Below are positions 1 to 8,386 of a DNA stretch of 64,000 bases, in pieces. Each line of letters begins with the position of its first letter. The first letter of the stretch is position 1. The DNA is taken from the NCBI RefSeq assembly GCF_001039355.2, contig NW_019775382.1:153814-217813 (forward strand), in the 5' to 3' direction. The notes beneath the pieces are model-generated. The model saw only the letters and a program-made list of their open reading frames with translations. It had not been told where the DNA came from and searched no databases. Source of the DNA: Lingula anatina. Its lineage: Eukaryota > Brachiopoda > Lingulata > Lingulida > Lingulidae. The position numbers and the translations under genes are program-made.

Positions 1-49
1 TGATTAAGTCTTGAATCAAGGTGCATCTCTAGAGAGAGGTGGGGTAAAC

Positions 50-931
50 AGAAACACCTCCTCCAGCTATGTTTCCTGGATATTTTCAATTAACAGCCTC
101 TCCCAGGGAGCCTACACACTCTCATAGCTGGAGGAGGTGGTTCTGTACATGTTTGGGGTGCCATTTGCAGCAACGGTATTTGCCCATTGCTTCCTCTGGA
201 TGAAAACCTTAACGCTGCCAGATACAGAGACATTTTCCAGCAGAACCTGGAGCCGTTCGCAAGAAGGATGCACAGAGACAATTTTAGATTGCAACATGAC
301 AATCCAACTTCACACACAGCCCGCTGAATTGCAGACTATATCCGACAAAACAACATTCAGCTGATGCCCCAGCCAGCAAGAAGCCCAGATGCCAACCCAA
401 TTGAGCACACGTGGGACGAACTTGGTCGTGCTATTCAGAGGAGAAACCCTCCCCCTGCAAATCTAGATGAATTGCGAGATGCCCTTCAAGATGAATGGAC
501 CAGAATTCCTTTCCAAAGAGCTGTAACTCCAGTTCACAGTATGCCAAGCCGTCTGGCGGCCATTACTCAAGCTCGCGGTGGGCATATCCGCTATTGATAT
601 TAATAATGAGCTCTGAAGATGTTTCTTGATAAATTCCCCTAATTTCATATTAATTGTCAATCACAGAATAAATTAATGTTTAATTTTTCACTTGGTACTG
701 TTATGTAAATAAAGTACTCTTTTGGGGGCCATGAGAAAAAAACCCTAAATAAATTAACACTTTTTTCACATTTGCATTGGTTGTTTCTCCTTGACTTTAC
801 CAATCCTCCAGCTTCACATATTTAACAATATAAACAGTATTAATTTGGTAATATCAATAATAAGGAAAGAAACAGGGCGATATGCATCCCAAAATTTCCG
901 TGTACCAACCATTTTTGGGCAAGAGTGTATA
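50..931 (+). pseudogene. Tc1/mariner-family transposase remnant (DDE_3 C-terminal half) with 3' TIR
   Basis: Reading + strand codons from about 124 to 597 gives the C-terminal half of a Tc1-like transposase: GGGGSVHVWGA, then QHDN with the second catalytic aspartate, then SPDANPIEHTWDELGR with the third catalytic block, ending at TGA 595-597. An in-frame TGA at about 330-332 follows HTAR, so the copy is dead. The N-terminal half is not recognisable, and the left end abuts an unrelated repeat arm at 1-50. The non-coding tail runs to about 929, where the minus strand reads TACACTCTTGCCCAAAAATG, a typical Tc1 TIR, next to a TA. Family assignment is firm; the exact 5' limit is not known. Confidence 0.85.
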
Positions 932-951
932 ATATGATTGTGCTCCTTATA

Positions 952-1230
952 ATTACTGACATTGAAATTTAATTTTAATACAGGAAATATTTCAAATATT
1001 TCAATATATTCTGCAGTAATTCACAGACATTCTCATGCATTTTTTTCTATTTACGTAGCTTGGTGGATGCAATGCTTTTTATCAGAAGTCTGCAGCACCA
1101 CACCGCCATCGCTTTTATGTCTATGTTAGAAGCTGGGTGTCTACTGTTACCAGCATAAAAATCTTTAGTCAGATGTTTGATGTAAACATCATTCAGTCTT
1201 TCTTTCATATGATCATGATACAATAAAATG
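952..1230 (-). repeat. Dispersed repeat R, copy 1 (inverted)
   Basis: The reverse complement of this stretch matches 5636-5900 and 6955-7150. Shared landmarks are GTAGACACCCAGC, ATAAAAGCGATGGCGGTG and GATAAAAAGCATTGCAT. No coding capacity or terminal motif is visible, so the class is unknown. It lies next to a fragment of the EF-hand exon (1300-1416), as copy 3 also does, which suggests the two move or duplicate together. Confidence 0.7.
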
Positions 1231-1299
1231 CATTTTTGGCCAACATGACAGCAGCATATTATTCACTGAGGATGTCCTTATATGTTTTAATATTCTTTG

Positions 1300-1416
1300 T
1301 GTCAAACTGATCGCTGCAATGTTTGCCGTGTCCATAAGTCATCGTAGATGTTTTCACATCTAGTATTCCTGTTTAGGTTCATTGCAGTAGAACTGTATTC
1401 ATTCTTGGACAGTGGT
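1300..1416 (-). pseudogene. Degenerate inverted copy of the EF-hand exon
   Basis: On the minus strand from about 1416 the sequence reads LSKNEYSSTAMNLNRNTR and then loses the frame. It corresponds to the start of the terminal exon at 10359. The EF-hand loop itself is too diverged to bind calcium and a TGA interrupts it. No neighbouring exon is present. It is a decayed fragment of the gene family whose intact member is at 8387-10509. Confidence 0.7.
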
Positions 1417-1498
1417 TCATATTTGTGTCATACTTTCTTGACACTTAATGAAGTGCTGTAGTACACATACATGTCTGTAGCATTAGTGTTATTGATTC

Positions 1499-2336
1499 TA
1501 GGACAATTCCCCCCCGGACTATTCCCCCCGGACAATACCCCCCCCCCCCCAGGACAATTCCCCCCGGACGATTATCCCCAAGCAATATCTATTTATACAC
1601 AAATATAATGTAAAAAGTGTAAAGTTTAAAACATTTCATCCATTTTATTAATATTTTTAGTGTGATAATGCGACTTCATCATGAACCAAATTATTTTATA
1701 ACAAATTCCTTTTCATTTAGTACTAGCACAGAATCAAAGTATAACCACCTATCCTTCAGGTAAAGGTTGGGTAAACAGATAAACGGGTAAACCGATATTT
1801 TATGAATATTTTATTGTGGTGGGTAGTGAGTAGGTGGGTAGTGGTCAAGCAATTAGAAGTGACAAATAATCAAAGGGATACCTGGATAAGCGAGAAAATC
1901 TGTTTACCCCACCTCTCCCTAGAGATGCACCTTGATTCAACACTTAATCAAGGGGGGGAGAGTAATTAAGCAATTTTATTTAACTTTTAAAAAAGTAAGA
2001 GTTAATTTATCAAAGGGTCACCTGGATGAGTGAGATCATCTTTTTACCCCAACTTAACTAGAGATGTACTTTAATCAGATTTTTAATAAAATGTTCTGTA
2101 CTTCTATCTCTAAAATTTTCTGTACTTGTAATACATGAAAATAATTTGTTTAATTTAATGAATATTATCTATCCTCAAGTTGCATCAAACTGAGAAATAT
2201 TCATAAAATGGATGAAAAGATTTGAACTCTGTACTCTTTACTTTATTTTTTGTATATAAATATATATTCTTTCGGGGGGGGGGGTCGTCCGGGGGGGAAT
2301 AGTCCGGGGGGGGATTGTCGGGGGGGGGTTGTCCTG
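1499..2336. mobile_element. Fold-back element with G/C-tract ends, non-autonomous
   Basis: The left end (about 1499-1590) has repeated GGACAATT or GGACTATT words separated by C tracts. The right end (about 2270-2336) is its reverse complement, with G tracts. Homology between the arms continues inward: the motif CATCCATTTTAT at about 1638 matches the inverse near 2195, so the arms are at least 150 bp long. The centre holds two diverged direct repeats of about 80 bp (1874-1950 and 2011-2090). There is no open frame. It has no coding capacity and no superfamily signature that I recognise. Confidence 0.75.
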
Positions 2337-2632
2337 ATACCAGAAACGTCATATCTCGTGGCCTTCCTCAACTCAGTGATACATTTTATTTTCTTCCTTT
2401 ATTTGTGAACTCCTGCACATTCACCATGGTAGCTAATTGACAGTCATAAGGGAGTGGCAGCTTCAATAACACCCTTTACACTGCACATGGATGGAAATTC
2501 TATACTGGTTAGACGAACAATAAACTGCGAATCACTTTTTTTACGTACGGATGGCTTTTTTGAAGTAGTTACTTTTCAATATATTTCTTTGGATAAGAGA
2601 ATGCCGGGTTTATCATTTCTCCTTTGGCTTCA
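2337..2632. other. Unassigned sequence left of the duplicated segment
   Basis: No exon is supportable here. An open frame from 2454 runs into the copy-1 exon but has no splice acceptor and no match to exon 1 of the intact gene. Homology to the intact locus starts only at about 2560, so the equivalent of exon 1 is missing. Confidence 0.5.
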
Positions 2633-2633
2633 G

Positions 2634-4298
2634 GCATTTTGGGGTTGTGGAGTCGGAGTCTGTGACAGACTCATGTGCAACTGTAAAGGTGGTTGCAAAT
2701 CCGGTTGCTCAAAAGTGACATTATCCTGGTGGTTTGGGTAAGACTGAAATATTATTTCAACTTATAATGCGTTTTATTTGTAAGCACTTTAAACAAATTT
2801 TGTAATTGAATATAAATCGTTATGGTGTAAGTTGAACAACTTCTTTGAAAATGATGACTTAAAAAAGATTAAATTTATTACTGAGCTCCATAGCTTACAT
2901 ATTTGTTTTGCAAAAGAAAAGATGTCAAAAGAATTGGCGCACTGCACGGTCAATACACAACCCCCCCCCCCCCCAAAAAAAAAAAAGAATATATAGGGCA
3001 ATTTACAACCAAACATTTAATGAAGAAGGTGCATCTTTAAAACCACATCTGGAAGATTTTATTCGAATAAAAATAGTTGATGTGGTTTAAATGTATACTT
3101 GGAATCCACACCCTATGCTTATGTAACGAATATATTTAATCAAGGAGCACCTGCACTTGCCACCATTCAGGCAAGAGGTCCGCTGATGTAGCGTTGACGC
3201 TAGTGTAGTATTCAGTAACACTGATACAGACAGGTAAGTGATGTAGGTGTGGATTACAGCATTGACGCCAGTGTAGTATTCAGTAACACTGATACAGACA
3301 GGTAAGTCGTGTAGTTGTGGATTACAGCATTGACACTAGTGTAGTATTCAGAAACACTGATACAGACAGGTAAGTGATGTAGGTGTAGATTACAGCATTG
3401 ACGCTAGTGTAGTATTCAGTAACACTGATACAGTCAGGTAAGTGATGTAGGTGTTGATTACAGCACTGACGCTAGTGTAATATTCAGTAACACTGATACA
3501 GACAGGTAAGTGGTGTAGGTGTAGATTACAGCATTGACGCTAGTGTAATATTCAGAAACACTGATAAAGACAGGCAAGTGATGTAGGTGTAGATTACAGC
3601 ATTGACGCTAGTGTAGTATTCAGTAACACTGATACAGACAGGTAAGTGATGTTAGTGTGGATTACAGCATTGGAACTAGTAAAGTATTCAGTAACACTGA
3701 TACAGACAGGTTAGTGATGTAGGTGTGGATTACAGTATTGACTCTAGAGTAGTATTCAGTAACACTGATACAGACAGGTTAGTGATGTAGGTGTGGATTA
3801 CAACATTGACGATAGTGTAGTATTCAGTAACACTGATACAGGCAGGTAAGTGATGTAGGTGTGGGTTACAGTATTGACCGTAGTGAAGTAAGTATCTATG
3901 TAAACATGTGTAAGATGTATAACAGTAGTCCTATATAAAACCAAGGGTCTCCACACATACCATTGCAAATCGTCGTACTGGGCTTTTTTTGAAAGTATGT
4001 AACTTTGGGTCGAAACAGTTCTAGCATTTTTTTGTCGAATTGGATTAATCGTGGAATAAATGTGTAGAGGCAAAAGCTGAAAATATCTGAGTGCATAATA
4101 TAGTAGAAATGTACAGCAGATTTTGATCACAAGCCATATTATTACAGAAATGAGCGGCTGTCAAGAGATGAATACATTCGTGCTGCAATGAACCTGAACA
4201 GAAACACAAGATCTGAGGACATCCATGCTGAATTTACGGAGAAAGACAAAAAAGGCGACGACATGATTAGTTTGGATGAATTGGACGCACAAAAGTGA
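2634..4298 (+). pseudogene. Truncated copy of the Diedel-like/EF-hand gene
   Basis: The exon at 2634-2737 (104 nt, phase 0 to 2) keeps the six cysteines and the motif CGVGVCDRLMCNCKGGCKSG with a GTAAGA donor. The exon at 4148-4298 (151 nt) keeps an open EF-hand tail, FTEKDKKGDDMISLDEL, ending in TGA. No signal-peptide exon is visible upstream. The exon 3 equivalent near 3171-3233 lost sequence and reads into stop codons. Both surviving exons are free of stops and have intact splice sites. In principle exon 2 could join directly to any of the array mini-exons or to the EF-hand exon in phase. I call it a pseudogene because it lacks a start; expression would change that. Confidence 0.65.
3184..3893 (+). 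repeat. 68-bp minisatellite of exon end plus splice donor, copy 1
   Basis: From the donor at 3234 there are nine full 68-bp units up to 3845, then a partial tenth to about 3893. Each unit is a 26-nt stretch starting GTAAGT and ending GATTACAG, followed by 42 nt of exon-like sequence ending GATACAGACAG. None of the nine units has an indel. All nine 42-nt blocks are free of stops in the phase that fits the flanking exons (S-I-D-A-S-V-V-F-S-N-T-D-T-D and variants). Some donors have decayed: GCAAGT in one unit and GTTAGT in two. One acceptor has changed to ACAA. Confidence 0.95.
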
Positions 4299-5257
4299 AT
4301 GAAACTGGCAAATTTTATTGCCATAAATAATAATATATTGGATTCATGTATGCCAATACAAAGATAAAAAAAAAACATCTTACTTTGAACATCATCAGTA
4401 TATGGTTATTTCTTAACTTTGAAAGAAAACTTGTTTGATCTTTACAACATACTAGTATGTCTGACAGTGCCATAAAATACCGGTTGATATTAAATTTCTA
4501 TTTCCAGAATAAAAACATAATTTTAATTTTTATTTCTTGCCACAGAGGTTTGATAAAAAGGGTTTATCATTTCAGAAAAGGATTATGTAAAAAATCATAG
4601 GTAATATTGGCAGACACCAACATAATTTTAAGGTCAAATAAGGTAACACAATCAGGAAAAGTAGACTTATCCGTACCAAACACATATGAAATACTTTGTG
4701 ATAGCAACATACAAGTGATGAATATCCATTTCCACGTTTCAAACCTTCTTGTTAAGGACTTGTATAACTTGTTATTTTTTATTAAAAGAAAAGGAAGGTA
4801 ATTTCTCCCAGGCGGTAAAATGTCAATTTCCTAAAATTTTACCAATAACGAATGAAAACTAGTATGACAAAAGTCGATACATGCACCATGCATATTCCGT
4901 CGTAACATAAATTGGTCAGTCATGTACCCCTGTATTAGCAAAACATACGGCTGCAGACTTGCTCGTTTGATTTGTACAAAATAGATTTTTGGAACAATAT
5001 CAATATATCATGTAGTAAATGGCTCTACAAAATTAAACATGGCCACTATGTTCAATGATAAGGACCAGCCATGCATACGTATAATTTATACGTCGTTTAA
5101 AAAACGTGAATGAGAGGTTTTTTAAATTGGCAATCGATTAACAGTATTAACATTTATTATGATCAAACTTGAACTGCAAGTTGATGAAACATACATGTAT
5201 CTCAACTCGGTTTCTTCTGGTCACTGAAGTAACATTTTGTGGGGAGTGTTTAATCAA
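4299..5257. other. No gene seen: duplicated 3' flank
   Basis: AT-rich sequence matching the flank of the intact gene at 10510-11400 and, inverted, part of 6395-6700. The small open frames in it are not conserved between the copies, which argues against coding. Confidence 0.6.
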
Positions 5258-5335
5258 CTATGAGCACGCGCAGTGTGTGCGAGGACAGAACCCCAATTCG
5301 CAGTTCAACTGGCACCATTGCGTAACCACAGTGCA
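5258..5335 (-). pseudogene. Duplicated last codons of the AA15 LPMO gene
   Basis: The minus strand reads VTQWCQLNCELGFCPRTHC, then Ala-Cys-Ser and a stop at 5258-5260. This matches the C-terminal tail of the LPMO at 11407-11480. Only about 25 codons are present and no other LPMO exon lies nearby. It is the right edge of the segmental duplication. Confidence 0.8.
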
Positions 5336-5635
5336 GTTTACAATACGATTAGAATGCCAATGGTATTCTTACAAGAATTTTGATCAATTTGAAATTTCCT
5401 CCAAAACGTGGCGTGAATTTTGAAAATTCTTCATTTTAGCTCATTCTGTTTGATTACTGCTGATTCCGAATAAGTGTGACGAGGGCTTAAGGATTGACAT
5501 ATTTATAAAAAAATCTGTTAGGTCATTTATGCAATTCGTTAGGCTTAAATCAATAATAACTCAGTTATACATTCCAATTTACAAAAAGAAAAAAAATGTA
5601 TGATAATGTTTTATAATATGAAAGCAAGACTAAAT

Positions 5636-6260
5636 GATGTTTACATCATACATCTGACTGAAGATTTAAATGCTGGTAACAGTAGACACCCAGCTTCTAA
5701 CATTGACATAAAAGCGATGGCGGTGTTGCTGACTTTTGATAAAAAGCATTGCATTCAGTAAGCTCCTAAAAAAGAATAAAAGTGCATATGAATGTCTGTG
5801 AATTACTACAGAATAAATTCAAATCTACATTAAATTATATAATTATAAATTATAAGTATAAATTATATAATTTCTACATTAAAATATGTTTAAAGTTAAA
5901 TGTCAGTAAAGTTTGGATTTACATGGAGGCCAATCAGATTCAATTCATCAACTACACGTACCTGAAGAATTGGCGTATAGTCTTGTCATCTGCATATAAT
6001 TCACTGCTCCCAGTGAGGTTCTGGTCACTCCGAATACACGGATGACGTTCATGCGTGTTAAATGATGCCTATGTCGAGCACCATCTTGGGGATTTACTGC
6101 AATACCACAGTTAGTTCAGAACTCTATTATCTGGCTTTTAAAACAGTCAGGTTTTATTGGCCCTGTAACACACATCTCATGTACAGTATTTTCCTTCAAC
6201 ACGTGATTAATTTATTATAACACCTGTTGATCTTCAACATAAAAAGGACACATAAAGTAG
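5636..6260 (+). repeat. Dispersed repeat R, copy 2
   Basis: Collinear with 6955-7505 over about 550-600 bp (ATTCAATTCATCAACTACAC, CAGTGAGG.TC.TGGTCACTC, CACCT.TTGATCTTCAAC) and with the inverse of 952-1230. No coding frame is shared between the copies. The open frame at 5782-6045 is therefore treated as chance. Confidence 0.75.
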
Positions 6261-6394
6261 TAGAACACAATTGATAAAGGACACTTCAGATTTGAACTGA
6301 AGATGTGAGGTTGTTGTTATATTCCCTCTCCTGACAAGCGAAATTTTACAAGAAAATGTGTAGGGAGGATCATGGACCCCTAGAGTACATTTTA

Positions 6395-6936
6395 ATGTGT
6401 CTGGTACTGGTTAGCCTTGTTGTCCTGACAGTGTGACCTTATGTGACCTTAACGTTGTTGTAGTTGTCTGCTAATTTTATCTATGGCATTTATATAAATA
6501 ATCCTTTTCTGAAATGATAAACCTTTTTAATCAAACCAATGTCACAACAAATTAAAATTAATGTGTAAATACGTTTTTGTACTGGGAATAGAAACTAAAT
6601 GTGGACCAGCATTTTACGGAACTGACAAACATGCTGGTATGTTGTAAAGATAAAACAAGTTTTTCATTCAAAGGTAAGGGAAAAAAAACGTTAGCTGACG
6701 GTTTTCAAATTCAGATGGTTTTTATATTCGTATAGGTATACATGAAATCAACACAATATTATTTACAACAATAATCTTCCAAGTTCCATTCACTTATTTG
6801 CGTCAAATTCTTCCAAACTGATCATGTCGTCGATATTTTTGTCTTTGTTCCGTAAATTCATCATGGATGTCTTTAGTTCTTGTGTTCCTGTTCAGGTTCA
6901 TTGCAGCACGAATGTATTCATCTATGGGCAGCTATT
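6395..6936 (-). pseudogene. Inverted copy of the EF-hand exon and its 3' flank, frameshifted
   Basis: On the minus strand 6936 to 6790 matches the EF-hand exon: LPIDEYIRAAMNLNRNTR, then DIHDEFTE. One extra base follows (GAACAAAGAC instead of GAGAAAGAC), so the calcium-loop codons fall out of frame. Homology continues through the 3' flank to about 6395, matching 4299-4660. It is the third copy of this exon in the first 7 kb and is inverted relative to the intact gene. Confidence 0.75.
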
Positions 6937-6954
6937 CATTTGTGTTATTATATG

Positions 6955-7505
6955 GTAATAGTAGACACCCAGCATCTATCACCGACATAAAAGCGATGGC
7001 GGTGTGTTGCTGCAGACTTTTGATAAAAAAACATTGCATTCAGTAAGCTTCTTAAAAAGAAAAAAATGCATATAACCGTCACTGAATCTCTACACAATAA
7101 TTGAAATATTTCCTTTATTAAAATATGCTTAAAGTTTATTGTCAGTTAAGTTTGGAAATATAAGGTGCGCAAACGTATTCAATTCATCAACTACACGTAC
7201 CCGAGGGATGGTGTAAAGTCTTGTCCTTTGCATTCACTGCTTCCAGTGAGGGTCCTGGTCACTCTTTACATCTTAAAGAACATGCAGAATACACAGATGA
7301 CGTTTGAGTGTATTAAATAATGTCTATGCCAAGCCCCGTCCTCGGATTTACTGTATTACCACAGTTAGTTCAAACCTCTAATAGCTGACTGACTTTTAAA
7401 ACAGACAGGTTTGACCCTGCAACACACATCTCATGTAGGCCTACAGTAGTTTCCTTCGTCGCATGGGTAATATAAAACACCTATTGATCTTCAACTTTAA
7501 AAGTA
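6955..7505 (+). repeat. Dispersed repeat R, copy 3
   Basis: A direct repeat of 5636-6260, with the same order of landmark words and moderate divergence. It starts about 20 bp from the head of the inverted EF-hand fragment. Confidence 0.75.
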
Positions 7506-7559
7506 CAAAACATTAATTTTATGGGCAAAGCTTCATAGCTGTTCAAAATTTGGGGGCAT

Positions 7560-7685
7560 TGTTGGCCCAATCTGTAAAGAAACTATGAGTCAGAGCGTTT
7601 GATTCTAGCCTCATTCAAGATGTTTTCAATGATGTTTGCGTCTGGTGATCGCAAGGGCAGGCCAGTCCACCCTGCTGATGCTATG
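7560..7685 (-). pseudogene. Tc1/mariner transposase fragment (minus strand)
   Basis: The minus strand reads GLPLRSPDANIIENILNEAR, the conserved block around the third catalytic acidic residue of Tc1-like DDE transposases. The tryptophan and Pro-Ala that normally precede it sit one frame away, so there is a frameshift. Nothing else of the transposase is recognisable. It belongs to the same family as the remnant at 50-931, but it is in the opposite orientation and more decayed. Confidence 0.6.
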
Positions 7686-7974
7686 TTTTTTTACGTACGG
7701 ATCCCCCCTCCCCGTCACATAGCGACTATCCACACAGATGATGCAATACTTTTGTCACCCTCTGTATATTGTTTGCAACACACATTCCAACAGTTGGAAT
7801 AGCTTGTTCTGATTGGCTGGTTACCCCGATAAAGGGGCCACTTACTGCTAACTGAATCATTGCATTAGATGCAACTGTCAAGGTAAGGTGTTAAGGTCTT
7901 TCTAATGTGGTACATTATTTAAACTTAGAGTAAAACCTACCGTTATTTATTTCATTCTCTTAGCTCTATCATTA

Positions 7975-8275
7975 CATCATAGTGTGTTGCCATGTTTTCT
8001 GTTATAGTTAACAGTTTTTCTTTCTGTTATAGTAAGTTGTCATGTTGTCATTTTATAGTGTGTTGTCGTGTTGTCAGTTATATTATGCAGTGACGTTTCC
8101 TGTTATAGCATGTTGTTATATTTTCCTTTCTAGCATGTTGTCTTATTTTGTTACGTTTAACAGTAATGTTTTTTGTTATGGTATGCTGTCATGCTTTCTT
8201 GTATATTATGCGGGGATGTTTTCTGTTAGGGTATGCTGTAATGCACTGTTCTTTGCTGTTATGTTTTCTGCTACC
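7975..8275. repeat. Degenerate minisatellite, T-rich
   Basis: About ten irregular copies of a roughly 25-30-bp unit built from TGTTGTCATG and TTTTCTGTTATAG. The open frame across it (8042-8368) simply reads this repeat. It lies directly upstream of exon 1 of the Diedel-like gene. Confidence 0.75.
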
Positions 8276-8386
8276 GGCATGGAATGCGTCAAGGAAAGCC
8301 CAAAGCTAGCATACATTCAAACTCTTACTTTAGGAAGTGACTTTTATATAAATGACTTTACAATATAAATACCTTTATTTTAGAAA

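Larger units (their letters stand above)
1..1950. repeat. Inverted pair of a 50-bp repeat arm (1-50 and 1902-1950)
   Basis: Bases 1-50 and 1902-1950 are near-perfect reverse complements. The shared core includes CAAGGTGCATCTCTAG and GGTGGGGTAAACAG. The second member lies inside the fold-back element at 1500-2336, and a diverged direct copy of it is at about 2011-2090. The first member therefore looks like the edge of another copy of that element, cut by the window boundary, rather than a terminal repeat of the Tc1 remnant between them. Confidence 0.6.
2560..5335 (+). repeat. Segmental duplication, copy 1 (derived, truncated)
   Basis: This segment is collinear with 8773-11480: intron tail, cysteine-rich exon, 68-bp array, EF-hand exon, long 3' flank, and finally the last codons of the AA15 LPMO gene on the minus strand. 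Copy 2 still joins to a complete exon 1 on its left and a complete LPMO gene on its right. Copy 1 stops inside both, so copy 1 is the derived member. Divergence is substantial, with many substitutions and small indels, so the duplication is not recent. Confidence 0.85.

Noticed and set aside
2536-2551. Word TTTTTTACGTACGGAT shared by 2536-2551 and about 7687-7702
   Set aside because: It may mark a common breakpoint or element end, but the flanks share nothing else, so I could not assign it.
2454-2741. 95-codon open frame covering the copy-1 cysteine-rich exon
   Set aside because: Its first two thirds have no counterpart in the intact gene, and the true exon begins at the CAG acceptor at 2634.
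5782-6045. 87-codon frame in repeat R
   Set aside because: Not conserved in the other two copies of the repeat.
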